The position numbers were made by a program, and so were the translations under genes. Below the pieces are notes generated by a model. The model did not search any database. It was not told the DNA's origin and was given only the letters and a program-made list of their open reading frames with translations. This document shows positions 1 to 8,616 of a stretch of DNA of 10,946 nucleotides, piece by piece; position 1 is the stretch's first letter, and each line of letters begins with the position of its first letter. Origin of the DNA: CAYJBH01 sp964370825 (GTDB lineage Bacteria; Bacillota; Clostridia; Oscillospirales; Ruminococcaceae); the NCBI GenBank assembly GCA_964370825.1, contig CAYJKY010000071.1:1-10946 (forward strand), in the 5' to 3' direction.

Positions 1-2
1 AT

Positions 3-176
3 CCGATAAACATTTTGGAATCAGACATATTGCTGAATTTGTACGAGATATATTCCGTGTTTAACATATCTCTAATGCCACCATACGCAATCTGTATATT
101 TACTCTGTTCGTGACAGTTATTTTGTTGGTAGCCGCAAAAAGCATATATAAAAGGCAGGAAGCATTTCACTCCTAA
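3..176 (+). CDS. C-terminal end of an integral membrane protein, possibly an ABC-2 type permease (partial)
   Basis: This frame is open from the window edge to a TAA at 174-176 and encodes the last 57 residues of a protein whose start lies outside the window. About 25 mostly hydrophobic residues (roughly 31-46 at the core, with the run FTLFVTVILLVAA) form one clear transmembrane helix, followed by a short basic tail containing KSIYKRQEAFHS. A final helix followed by a short positively charged cytoplasmic tail is usual for ABC-2 type permeases of Firmicutes, where endings of the kind 'xxSxKRxE/D' are common, but other polytopic membrane proteins end the same way. No homology test is possible from 57 residues, so the permease reading is an inference. 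The hairpin at 284-326, 108 bases downstream, is the first good terminator for it. Confidence 0.5.
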   Translation, partial: PINILESDILLNLYEIYSVFNISLMPPYAICIFTLFVTVILLVAAKSIYKRQEAFHS

Positions 177-283
177 TTTGTATTCACCTTAAGATTACAC
201 CATACGAAATGACAATGAGCGATAGTTCAAATACGCAAGCTGAAACTGGTTTATAGGGTATGACAGCTTAATTGGTGGGTAAT

Positions 284-326
284 CACAAAAAAGCAATCGA
301 TAGATGATATCGGTTGCTTTTTTGTG
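284..326. terminator. Strong symmetric (bidirectional) rho-independent terminator
   Basis: Bases 284-302 (CACAAAAAAGCAATCGATA) pair with 308-326 to give a 19-bp stem with one T-G wobble and a 5-base loop (303-307). The A-run on the left arm and T-run on the right arm make it a rho-independent terminator in either direction. It probably ends transcription of the membrane-protein gene to the left and insulates the adhesin promoter to the right. Confidence 0.85.
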
Positions 327-575
327 CCTATTTTAAGGCAAGCTTTTTTCAAAATATATATTGCCTGTAAAAGCAAGCTGGTTGCACTCACGGTAAACAC
401 TGACGCCCTGCTGCAAATCGGCAACTTTGAGGCAGGATAAAAAATGCATAAAAACAAATTTCTGCATATGTCGTGCAATTTCGAGGGCTGTTTTAAAGCT
501 TATAACCTTTTATTTTTTAGCAAGGTGTTACGCATCATTTGCATTTGCACAAAAATATACTTTTTCGCAGGTGTT
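327..575. other. Intergenic stretch without a convincing gene
   Basis: This stretch lies between the terminator and the adhesin promoter. A frame on the plus strand is open from 264 to about 437 but has no plausible start or ribosome site and runs straight through the terminator. A minus-strand frame (251-478) would need a TTG start without a Shine-Dalgarno sequence and also crosses the terminator. Base composition in about 350-500 is less AT-rich than the flanks, so it may be the remains of a gene, but I cannot name it. I see no tRNA, riboswitch or convincing extended hairpin here. Confidence 0.4.
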
Positions 576-579
576 TTAA

Positions 580-608
580 TTGATTTAATTGTTTAAGGAT
601 GATATAAT
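580..608 (+). promoter_or_regulatory. Sigma-A type promoter of the giant surface-protein gene
   Basis: A -35 element TTGATT (580-585) and a perfect -10 element TATAAT (603-608) are separated by exactly 17 bases. Transcription should start near 614-616, leaving a leader of about 40 bases before the ATG at 655. The sequence immediately upstream and through the spacer is AT-rich. The octamer TTTAATTG occurs twice (575-582 and 584-591), overlapping the -35, with a weaker third TTTAA at 592. This could be an operator or simple AT-rich drift. Confidence 0.8.
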
Positions 609-640
609 ATAAAATGTACGTAATATATAACCATCTAGTT

Positions 641-646
641 AAAGGA
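641..646 (+). promoter_or_regulatory. Ribosome binding site of the giant surface-protein gene
   Basis: AAAGGA lies 8 bases before the ATG at 655. An in-frame TAA at 640-642 excludes any earlier start, so ATG 655 is well supported. Confidence 0.8.
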
Positions 647-654
647 TTAGTGGA

Positions 655-753
655 ATGTTGAATATAAAAAAGACAAAGGGTAAAAACAGAATAATATCAG
701 GGTTGCTTGCAATATGTATGTTGGTAGGCATTATACCGCTAAATGTTTTTGCC
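655..753 (+). other. Sec signal peptide of the giant surface protein
   Basis: Residues 1-33 have a lysine/arginine-rich n-region (KKTKGKNR), a hydrophobic core (IISGLLAICMLVGIIPL) and an A-x-A-like cleavage context ending V-F-A before E-D. The only cysteine, C21, is inside the hydrophobic core without a lipobox arrangement, so this is a type I signal rather than a lipoprotein signal. Confidence 0.85.
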
Positions 754-3700
754 GAGGACGCAGAGTATACAAACAGCGAGGTAGTTACGTCTTTTGCGAA
801 ACTCCAAATATCGCAGCAGGAAGTGTCGATAGGAAGTGCGGATTTACCGACGTTTCCGACCGAGCTGGAGGCAACCCTCACTAAGATAACTTGGGAACAG
901 GTTCCCTCTGAACAACCTCAAACCGAAGAATCAGCTGAAAACACCGGCGAAGTTCCATTGTCGACATGGCAGTCTTCCACAACCACAGAGGATATAAACG
1001 TGCCGGTGCGGTGGGTATTGGCTGATGGTGAAACCTTTTCCACAAATGAAGAAAACATATTTACCTATACAGCTAAAATTGAAGATGATGCATATACCGT
1101 TTCCTCCGATGTTGTTATGCCAACCTTTACTGTGAATGTGGTAAAAGTACAGCAGGAACAACCGTTAACCCCACCCATAGTGGAGAGTGTTACAGCGTCC
1201 ACACCGAGTTTAAGCAGTATATCGCCACTTAGCACACCGGTGCCGGTGGGCGATTTCCTCGTGTCCGGTGGTACATCCGGTTTAGATTATATCTATGCAA
1301 ATGGCGTTTTAACCATCCAATCCGATGAGGAACTAACTATTTCAAATGCAAACCCTGCTGTTGCCACTAGAGACATAATTTTGATCGGGAGCGGCTTTTC
1401 GGCAAATATTATTTTATTAAATGTGAACATTGATGTATCTTTCATATCAGATGGCTCTAGTTCAGCGACTGATGAAGATAGAAAAACTGCGTTTGAAATT
1501 CCAGTCAATTCCTCTGCAAGTATTACTTTACAGGGTAACAATATTTTAAAAAGTGGCTATTATAAACCCGGCATTGCAGTAATGAAAAATGCGTCTTGTA
1601 CCATAAGTGGCAATGGCTCTCTTGAGGTGGTCGGTGGTTCACGCTCCGCCGGAATTGGCGGTTCTTTTGGATACAGCAATAAAGATTTGGGCTGTGGCGA
1701 CATCACTATCAACAGCGGTACCATCACAGCTACGGGTGGAGAAAGTAGTGCCGGCATAGGAATGGGTGGATGGAACGATTCAGGCTCTATTACTATAAAC
1801 GGTGGTAACATAACGGCAACTGGTGGATCTTTTGCCGCCGGTATAGGCACAGGTTCGGTGCCATACATTGAAATGAATATAACGATTACCGGCGGAACGA
1901 TCAACGCCCACGGTGGCCTTGCAGGTGCCGGAATAGGCAGTGGTCGCGGTGATTTTACAGGAATTTCAAAAATAGCAAATATAGTAATCACCGGCGGCAT
2001 TATAACCGCCGTCGGAAATGGCGAAGCGTCTTACGGCCACGGTGCCGGAATAGGTGCCGGCGAAAATTGTGGCTCAAAAGTTCAAATCAGCGGCGGCACT
2101 ATAAACGCCACCGGTTCCGGTGACAGCGCTGGTATAGGTGCCGCTCCATTTGCAGGTGGTTCGTTGTTACCTTCTGTTTTTATTGCCGACGGCGATGCTG
2201 CCATTTTCACAAACTCTATAACCGATAATAGCTATATGAGCGAACCGACAACCTCAGGCCTAATAATCGTGGGTAACACCGGCACGTTCTACGGCACACA
2301 GGATGTCACTATTGGTGGTAATGCGGTAATCGAAAGTGACACAGAAATAAATATCCCAAGTGATCGCACCTTGATAATCTCGAATGGCTCAAGTCTTACT
2401 AACAATGGTACAATATTTAACAACGGCACAATAAACAATCAGGGCAGTTTTATAAATAACGGTTCATTGCAGGGTAGCGGAGCGCTTACAGGCAATGATA
2501 TTTCACGCCCACTTGTAGTGACAGGTGGTACGGCAGGTTTAGATTACGATTATTTAACCAATAACATTCTTATAAAAACACCTGCAAATCTTACCATATC
2601 AAATCTTGTACCAACTCAGCCGTCACAAGACTACATCAAGATAGCAGACGGAGTCACGGCAAATATTACCTTTGATAACCTCAATATAGATGCGTCAAAA
2701 AGCTTGATGGCGGCTTTAGAATTAGGCGTCAATTCTGCGGCTAATATTACACTTACCGAGAACAGCACCAACTCTCTAACGAGTGGTGCGGGCAACGCAG
2801 GAATACTTGCCCAAAGTGGAGATGTAACAATTGAGGGTAATGGCAGCTTAAACATTGTAGGTGGTGCAGATGGAATAACGGCTGAAAACGTGACTGTTAA
2901 GGGTAGCCATTTAAATGTGAAATCGGGCGTAGATAACGAGGGTATAAACGGAAAATTAACCGCTACTGACAATGCATTTGTCTCAACTAGTTCTTTAACC
3001 GATGACTCAACTGCCGGCAGCTGGAATGCTATCGTTATAGTCGACGAAGCAGGAAAGGTATACGGAGATTACACACTAAATAGGAATGCTACGATCAATA
3101 CAGGCATCACCCTAACCGTTGACCGTTATGCCTCTTTGACCATTAATTCCGGAGTTAGCCTCACCAATAGCGGCACATTTATTTTAGATGGTGGGGAGTT
3201 TTTTGGCAACATCGCAGGCAACGGAACGTACATATCTACCGTCTTCTCTGATGAAGATATAGAGGACATTGGCATAGTATATTACACTGGAAGCGCGTTA
3301 AGTCCGGAGGTTACCTTTAAAACAAAACTGATAAATGGAGCAGAGTTTGTAGTAGACGCAACCGAATGGAGCAGACTCTATACAAACAACACTTTGGTTG
3401 GCAGCGGTACAGTAACGTTTTCACGCGACGGTTTTTCAAATGTTGACAAAAGCTTTACTATTATGCAATCCGCAACCGGTTTTGAGTCGGTTGAAGTAAA
3501 AAATAATGGTGCTGTGACAAATGATTTTACATATGGTGACACCATAACCATTACCGCAAAACAAAAGGCGACAGGTGTGGCGGCAAGATTGTCGTCTCTT
3601 ACTCAACCCCAGACTATGCAGATGGCACTGTATTTAAAAGCCGACGGAACTGAAACACAAATTTCCGAGGCGGTGTCGGCAGACACGAGCGGTGTCTATA

Positions 3701-6700
3701 CCCTAAGTTATGATACCGCGGGTCGTGATCTTGACATTGGTGCTAATACCCTTGTGCTAAAGTTTGTCGGAGACACCAATCAAGCCGGTCACAGCGAAGA
3801 AATAATAATAAATCTGTCTGCTTTGTCGATATCGTTAGCAACAGTTAACTTAGGCTCACAACTTATCTACAATGGCTCTCCACAGACACAGAGTATTGAA
3901 TCGGTGGTGATGAATGAGGTTACACTAATTAAAGATATCGATTATACTGTTGATAATACAACTCAGACTGTAGGTGGAACTTACAGCCTAACAGTAAAGG
4001 GTGCAGGTTATTATGTTGGTGAGGCGAGCAAGGATTTCACAATACAGTACAGCATCACAATAGCTGCGGGCGAGGCGGAAATTGTAAAAGACTATCAAGA
4101 ATACCCACCAACCGATGAATTATATAGCCTTCCTGATACAGACATTCACATATTCCCTGTTCTGCCCACTTATCATACGGTAGAAACACTGACGGTAACA
4201 GGCCCAACCGGTGATATAATTGACACTAAGCTCAGTTATCACAATGAACGGGCATACTATACTATAGATATGCCCGCAGACAATATCTCTATTTCTATTA
4301 CATATACCCTAGACGGCTATTATGGAGGTTCTGTATACCTTGGCACTTCAGGAATAAATACTTTTTCTTGGTCAAACATTACTGCGGATATGGAAGAGTA
4401 TCAGAAATTGAATACCCTACAATCACAGAGCATAGTTGAAGGCAGTTTAATATTTATAGGCTCTGATTATTGGTTGGTATTAGATGAAGAAAAAGGCAGT
4501 AGTGGCAACGAAAATGAGATGTTTTTATTAAGTTTTCACTTAAAAGAAGCCCCATATACACTCACCGACATTGACGAAAATTCACATGTATTATTTGCTG
4601 AAACAACAAAAGCTGAGGACAGCATAACCATAGATTCAAATAATTATGTAAACACGGCTATTTCCAATCAACACTTCTTTGATCTTTCGATCAGCGAGCT
4701 TGCAAATCTACCAAATAATGCATTTGAAAAGGATGCTTTTGTGGCAACGAAAAATGATGATCTGCGCTTGTTTTTGGGCTATCGTTTGCGTTCAGTCCTA
4801 ACTGAGGGCATTCATTCAAGTGGAGCTTTTATCAACGAATTTGGCAGAATATCATTAACCTCAAGCACCAACTACAGACAGGCGACAAACATAAAAAAAG
4901 ATCAAATTGTTTATAGCTACAAGCTGCCGAACGAAGAAATGGTTGTTGGTGTTCTTCAAGAAACTTCTACAAAACATAGCGGTTGGTTATTAGCTTTAAG
5001 GGATGAGGACACTACACTTTCCATAACTGAAGAACCGAAGGTGTTGGACGACACTCTCACGTTTGAATATTCCGATGCTACCACCGGCTCAAATCAGTAT
5101 CTTTCGATCATGATAACCGAAACTTTAAACGGCATGGAGCATGTGCGTTATTACGGACCTGTTAAAGATTTAAGTCTGGCGACTGATGCTTCGGGCAGTG
5201 TGAGCGTAAAGCTCCCCACCGACAAAGACGGCAAAAACATCTTTTTACTTGGTAGTACAATATCTGTCAAAATATTTAACGAGAACAAGGATTTCAAACA
5301 GTTCGAGACATATGGTTCAAGTAGTCTTTGCGGTACACTTAACAGTTTTTCAGTAAAGGTTGAGGGTGCTAACACTCTGACTTCCGTGACACAGCCCAAC
5401 TTAACATACGGAGAAACCCCGAACCCTACTGTTGACTATGACGGTGCTCAAAATAGTTCTGACCCGACATACCTTTATAAGGCAAAGGGAGGTAGCGACG
5501 ACAGTTACACCAGCACTAAGCCCACGGCTGTTGGAGAGTACACAGTCAAGGCAACATCTGCCGCCAACGATACTATACAAGCCAAAAGTGTAACCGGAGA
5601 CTTTTCTATTGGACAGAAGAGCATATCAATATCTTCTATTAGTGTTGCGGATAAATATTACGATACGAACAATACCGCAATAGTAAATGAGGTAGTATTT
5701 TCAGGTTTGCAATATGGTGAAACGTTTGAGTTAGACGTCGATTATAGTGTTTCTGCAAGTTTTAATGATGAATCGATTGCGGAAAATAAGTCGGTTACGG
5801 CAACAGTTACTTTATCGGAAACACCAAAAACAAAAAATTACATGCTCACCTCCGTTGTGGCAAGCGGCAGTGCAGATATTATAAAAAACCCACTACCGGA
5901 CGCTCCAACGTTTAACGCCATGAACGACAGTGCCAACACGTTCAGCTTTAACAGCATTGATGGCACTATTTATGAATATAAGTTAGGCAGTTCTGCGAGC
6001 TGGATAGAGGTTACCGCAAACAGTGCTGTTACCCAAATTAATGTGGGTAACATCGGCCTTGCGATAGGTGAGTTGCAGGTGCGAATCAAGGCAACGGCAA
6101 CAGTTGATGCGAGCGAGGCTCTCACAAACCCACAGATTTTCACAGCATCGTTAACTGGTAGTGTAGCCGTTTCCGGCAATGCCATTTACGGTGAGCGGTT
6201 GACAGCAGAAGTAACAGGTGCTCAAGCCGGCGCAAGATTTACCTATAGTTGGTACAACAGCGATGGCACACAGCTCAAATCTTCAAGTGAAAACTATTAT
6301 GACATTGCCGGCGCCGACATAGGTAAAGCAATTTACGCTGAGGTTACGGCCGAATTATACACCGGCAAGCTATCCTCGAATCTTACAGTTACGGTGGTGA
6401 AAAGACCCGTGACAGCTCAGGTTGTTGGACCTATCACAAAGGCTTACGATGGCGAAAGGGATGTAGATGTATCACTTTCAATTGCCAAAGCATACCCAGA
6501 TGATGATATAACCGTCACTGCACCGGACGCAAACTTTAATACTGCCGGTGTTGGTTCAAATAAAAGCATAACACTTGGCTCACTTTCAATAGCAGGCAGT
6601 GCAAGCGACTATTATATTATCACACCGCCGGCCGGTGTTGTGGGTTCTATTACGACTGTAAGCCTAGCAGGAGCTACTGTAGAGCTTGCCACAAGCAATT

Positions 6701-8604
6701 TCACCTATAACGGCACATCTCAAACACCGAATATTACGGTCAGCATTAACGGAAAAACTGTATCGTCAAGTGAATATGAAGTATCGTACAGCAACACTAA
6801 CGGTGGTGCAGGAAACAATAAAAATGCCGGAACCGTCACGGTCACGGTGAGTGCAAAAGCGGATAGCAACTACTACTCTGTAGCTACTCAAAAGCCTACA
6901 TATGAGATAAAAAAGGCGATGCCGAGTTTGAACTTTTCCACAACAAGTGATTCTTCCGATTATGATGCAACGGTTATAGATACTACTGATTTTACTCCAC
7001 CTACTGTTTTGTTACAAAATGGTGAGGTTTATAGCGGTGTGATTAACTACTCCTACCGTAGAAGTGGAGTTCAAGATTATACAAACGGACTGCCCACCGA
7101 GGTTGGGTCATACGAAATAAATGCACAGATAGCACAGCAAAGCAACTATTTTGCGGCGCAAAGTGACAATCTTTTAAACTTTACCATAAATAAAGCCACC
7201 CCCACCGTAACAATTAACACTATGGACAGCAAACAGTATGATGGCATTGCCATATCCAACCCGATCGCCTCAAACGTTACTGTTACTGTAATGAACTATT
7301 CCGACATTATGTTCACCTATTATACCGACAATAGCGGTGCAAAAGGGCAAAAACTCAACTCTAAGCCAATCAATGCCGGAACATATTGGGTAGAGCCGTC
7401 CATCCTTGAAACATACAACACGGTGGCGGTAGAGGGAGGTGCAGTGAAATTCTCCATCACCAAAGTTGACTATCCATCTAATCAAAAGAGTGCAACTGCA
7501 AAGGGCACATTCGGCGAGAGCTCAAGCACCGACATCTCATTTTGGAGTAATCTACACGGGGTAAACTTCGCTGCTGTGAACAGCTGGACGGTTACCGATA
7601 CCGATAATGTCTTAGAACCCAACAGCTACAGGATAGAGGACGACAAAATTGTTTTTTCGATAGTCGATGATAGTAGCAAGGTTGGCGATGACAAGGCTAC
7701 AATAAAAATCCCGATCACATGCACAAATTATAATAACTTTGAAGTTACTATCAGCATATCGGTTAGCGGAAAAAGCGTCCCCACCGTTATCGCAACACCA
7801 ATATCACGCGACTATAACGGCAATGCTGTAACCAACCTCGACATTGTGGGAACAGCAACTTATTTCGACGGTATAACAACCGTGAATGTAGATGGTCAAT
7901 GGGCGTTTGTTGCCGGACAGGGTTTGACAGATGTTGCACACAGTGGGTTAAAATCGGTTATATTCACCCCGACAGATCTTTTAAAATACGAATCGGTTAC
8001 GTCGATGGTGCAGATGACCATAAATAAAGCCACACTTGAAGCGTTACCCACCTACAATGATATAACCACACCCGGAAAAACGCTTGCCGATGCAAATTTA
8101 CAAAAGGGCGGTATCGGTATTGATGGCAATATTCGATGGGCCTTAGCCAATACAACCCCTGTTGTGGCAAACACTTTATACACGTGGGAATTTATTCCGA
8201 ACGATATCGCAAACTATAACACCATTACAGGAGAGGTACTGTTTTTCTCTGACTATGTTATCACAAATGGCTTATCACAGTCGGTAACAGCAGGAAAAGA
8301 AATAACCTTTAGCTCCAATTCGCCCTACGATGACTATATACAAACATTGGTAGATAACAGTCCGGTAGATCCAAAATATGTGACGGTAACAAGGGGCAGC
8401 ACAATCGTAACATTAAGCAGTGAGTTTACACGGATATTGTCGGCGGGCAGACACACGATTAGCATTGTGAGTGCGACAGGCACAGCAACCGGGGAGTTTT
8501 TTATAACCGCTACGCCTTCTACCGGCACGGACAGCTCATTCGATCCCGCAATCTCTCCACTTACGGGAGTCTATACTAATGCTACAGAGGAAAACATAAA
8601 ATAG
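655..8604 (+). CDS. Giant secreted modular surface protein (carbohydrate-binding solenoid, DUF6273-like region, MBG/YDG/Ig-like repeats), anchor missing
   Basis: The product is 2649 residues (near 280 kDa), exported by an N-terminal signal peptide (residues 1-33). Order: unique acidic Ser/Thr/Pro region (34-200); carbohydrate-binding/beta-solenoid module 1 (about 203-618, opening GGTSGLDYIYANGVLTI) with six AGIG rungs; related module 2 (about 620-860); Ig-like domains (about 870-1215); DUF6273-like region (about 1223-1450) with its own Ig-like tail (to about 1570); then an array of MBG/YDG/Ig-like domains (about 1575-2530) marked by repeated 'YGE', 'YDG' or 'YNG' and 'VGxYxV' motifs; and a final domain (2534-2620) of the type usually found just before sorting signals. 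The modules are known from surface proteins of Clostridia; binding of polysaccharide or mucin glycans is inferred from the solenoid. No catalytic motif is visible. The C-terminus has SPLTG (2634-2638) but no hydrophobic anchor. It is monocistronic, between two terminators. The ORF is certain; exact domain borders are approximate. Confidence 0.93.
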   Translation: MLNIKKTKGKNRIISGLLAICMLVGIIPLNVFAEDAEYTNSEVVTSFAKLQISQQEVSIGSADLPTFPTELEATLTKITWEQVPSEQPQTEESAENTGEVPLSTWQSSTTTEDINVPVRWVLADGETFSTNEENIFTYTAKIEDDAYTVSSDVVMPTFTVNVVKVQQEQPLTPPIVESVTASTPSLSSISPLSTPVPVGDFLVSGGTSGLDYIYANGVLTIQSDEELTISNANPAVATRDIILIGSGFSANIILLNVNIDVSFISDGSSSATDEDRKTAFEIPVNSSASITLQGNNILKSGYYKPGIAVMKNASCTISGNGSLEVVGGSRSAGIGGSFGYSNKDLGCGDITINSGTITATGGESSAGIGMGGWNDSGSITINGGNITATGGSFAAGIGTGSVPYIEMNITITGGTINAHGGLAGAGIGSGRGDFTGISKIANIVITGGIITAVGNGEASYGHGAGIGAGENCGSKVQISGGTINATGSGDSAGIGAAPFAGGSLLPSVFIADGDAAIFTNSITDNSYMSEPTTSGLIIVGNTGTFYGTQDVTIGGNAVIESDTEINIPSDRTLIISNGSSLTNNGTIFNNGTINNQGSFINNGSLQGSGALTGNDISRPLVVTGGTAGLDYDYLTNNILIKTPANLTISNLVPTQPSQDYIKIADGVTANITFDNLNIDASKSLMAALELGVNSAANITLTENSTNSLTSGAGNAGILAQSGDVTIEGNGSLNIVGGADGITAENVTVKGSHLNVKSGVDNEGINGKLTATDNAFVSTSSLTDDSTAGSWNAIVIVDEAGKVYGDYTLNRNATINTGITLTVDRYASLTINSGVSLTNSGTFILDGGEFFGNIAGNGTYISTVFSDEDIEDIGIVYYTGSALSPEVTFKTKLINGAEFVVDATEWSRLYTNNTLVGSGTVTFSRDGFSNVDKSFTIMQSATGFESVEVKNNGAVTNDFTYGDTITITAKQKATGVAARLSSLTQPQTMQMALYLKADGTETQISEAVSADTSGVYTLSYDTAGRDLDIGANTLVLKFVGDTNQAGHSEEIIINLSALSISLATVNLGSQLIYNGSPQTQSIESVVMNEVTLIKDIDYTVDNTTQTVGGTYSLTVKGAGYYVGEASKDFTIQYSITIAAGEAEIVKDYQEYPPTDELYSLPDTDIHIFPVLPTYHTVETLTVTGPTGDIIDTKLSYHNERAYYTIDMPADNISISITYTLDGYYGGSVYLGTSGINTFSWSNITADMEEYQKLNTLQSQSIVEGSLIFIGSDYWLVLDEEKGSSGNENEMFLLSFHLKEAPYTLTDIDENSHVLFAETTKAEDSITIDSNNYVNTAISNQHFFDLSISELANLPNNAFEKDAFVATKNDDLRLFLGYRLRSVLTEGIHSSGAFINEFGRISLTSSTNYRQATNIKKDQIVYSYKLPNEEMVVGVLQETSTKHSGWLLALRDEDTTLSITEEPKVLDDTLTFEYSDATTGSNQYLSIMITETLNGMEHVRYYGPVKDLSLATDASGSVSVKLPTDKDGKNIFLLGSTISVKIFNENKDFKQFETYGSSSLCGTLNSFSVKVEGANTLTSVTQPNLTYGETPNPTVDYDGAQNSSDPTYLYKAKGGSDDSYTSTKPTAVGEYTVKATSAANDTIQAKSVTGDFSIGQKSISISSISVADKYYDTNNTAIVNEVVFSGLQYGETFELDVDYSVSASFNDESIAENKSVTATVTLSETPKTKNYMLTSVVASGSADIIKNPLPDAPTFNAMNDSANTFSFNSIDGTIYEYKLGSSASWIEVTANSAVTQINVGNIGLAIGELQVRIKATATVDASEALTNPQIFTASLTGSVAVSGNAIYGERLTAEVTGAQAGARFTYSWYNSDGTQLKSSSENYYDIAGADIGKAIYAEVTAELYTGKLSSNLTVTVVKRPVTAQVVGPITKAYDGERDVDVSLSIAKAYPDDDITVTAPDANFNTAGVGSNKSITLGSLSIAGSASDYYIITPPAGVVGSITTVSLAGATVELATSNFTYNGTSQTPNITVSINGKTVSSSEYEVSYSNTNGGAGNNKNAGTVTVTVSAKADSNYYSVATQKPTYEIKKAMPSLNFSTTSDSSDYDATVIDTTDFTPPTVLLQNGEVYSGVINYSYRRSGVQDYTNGLPTEVGSYEINAQIAQQSNYFAAQSDNLLNFTINKATPTVTINTMDSKQYDGIAISNPIASNVTVTVMNYSDIMFTYYTDNSGAKGQKLNSKPINAGTYWVEPSILETYNTVAVEGGAVKFSITKVDYPSNQKSATAKGTFGESSSTDISFWSNLHGVNFAAVNSWTVTDTDNVLEPNSYRIEDDKIVFSIVDDSSKVGDDKATIKIPITCTNYNNFEVTISISVSGKSVPTVIATPISRDYNGNAVTNLDIVGTATYFDGITTVNVDGQWAFVAGQGLTDVAHSGLKSVIFTPTDLLKYESVTSMVQMTINKATLEALPTYNDITTPGKTLADANLQKGGIGIDGNIRWALANTTPVVANTLYTWEFIPNDIANYNTITGEVLFFSDYVITNGLSQSVTAGKEITFSSNSPYDDYIQTLVDNSPVDPKYVTVTRGSTIVTLSSEFTRILSAGRHTISIVSATGTATGEFFITATPSTGTDSSFDPAISPLTGVYTNATEENIK
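1261..3231 (+). repeat. Two tandem homologous carbohydrate-binding/beta-solenoid modules
   Basis: Module 1 (residues about 203-618) and module 2 (about 620-860) open with matching sequences (GGTSGLDYIYANGVLTI versus GGTAGLDYDYLTNNILI). Both continue with an 'I-x-x-G-x-x-A-N-I' strand, an 'NID' turn, an 'N-S-x-A-x-I-T-L' strand, a 'G-N-G-S-L-x-V-V/I-G-G' strand, and close with an 'L-T-N-x-G-T' asparagine-rich segment. Module 1 is about 175 residues longer, mainly because of its inserted glycine-rich rungs. The fold resembles Cthe_2159-like carbohydrate-binding beta-helices (DUF4353); that family assignment is inference. Confidence 0.65.
1648..2142 (+). repeat. Six A-G-I-G beta-solenoid rungs inside module 1
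   Basis: The tetrapeptide AGIG begins at residues 332, 366, 395, 425, 464 and 492, so the spacings are 34, 29, 30, 39 and 28 residues. Between them run strands of the form 'I-T/N-I-x-G-G-T/N-I-x-A-T/H-G-G' (for example ITINGGNITATGG). Regular glycine-rich turns with alternating hydrophobic strands indicate a right-handed parallel beta-solenoid, each AGIG marking one rung or pair of rungs. At DNA level the copies are clearly diverged, so this is not a recent tandem expansion. Confidence 0.8.
4321..5010 (+). other. DUF6273-like region within the giant protein, core motif degenerate
   Basis: Residues about 1223-1450 begin with GSVYLG and contain G-S-L-I-F-I-G-S-D-Y-W-L-V-L-D (1263 onward). They match the known pattern in which an opening 'YFGxYxWRVLD' strand is followed by a 'YWLRSP' core. 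Here the core reads LFLGYRLRS (1372-1380), so the tryptophan and proline are lost. The following Ig-like segment (TTGSNQYLS, then a 'YYGPVKDL' strand and a 'G-S-V-S-V-K-L-P' strand) also matches what normally follows this domain in clostridial surface proteins. Family assignment is from memory of the pattern. Confidence 0.55.
5380..8245 (+). repeat. Array of diverged MBG/YDG/Ig-like stalk domains
   Basis: Recognisable units include an MBG-type unit with LTYGETPNP and TKPTAVGEYTVKAT (from about residue 1575), a YDG-type unit with KYYDTNNTA (about 1658), an Ig/Fn3-like unit (about 1747), a unit opening with G-N-A-I-Y-G-E-R-L (about 1839), a second YDG unit with TKAYDGERDV (about 1916), a YNG unit (about 2003), and further units opening near 2086, 2182 (KQYDG), 2272 and 2378 (RDYNG). 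Each is roughly 75-110 residues. Such arrays act as extended stalks that hold the binding head away from the cell. No two units are near-identical. Confidence 0.75.
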
Positions 8605-8616
8605 CGACAATTAATA

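Noticed and set aside
251..478. Minus-strand 75-residue open frame
   Set aside because: It needs a TTG start without a Shine-Dalgarno sequence and reads through the 19-bp terminator hairpin.
655..753. Lipoprotein signal peptide (C21)
   Set aside because: The cysteine is in the middle of the hydrophobic core with no small residues before it in lipobox order; the V-F-A/E-D site fits type I cleavage better.
1560..2000. Minus-strand 146-residue open frame rich in proline
   Set aside because: It is the antisense of the glycine-rich AGIG rungs (GGN codons read as Pro/Thr/Ala on the other strand), with no promoter or ribosome site.
1648..2142. CRISPR array or DNA tandem repeat in the region of regular spacing
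   Set aside because: The regularity is at protein level (AGIG rungs). The DNA copies are diverged, spacing varies, and the reading frame is open throughout.
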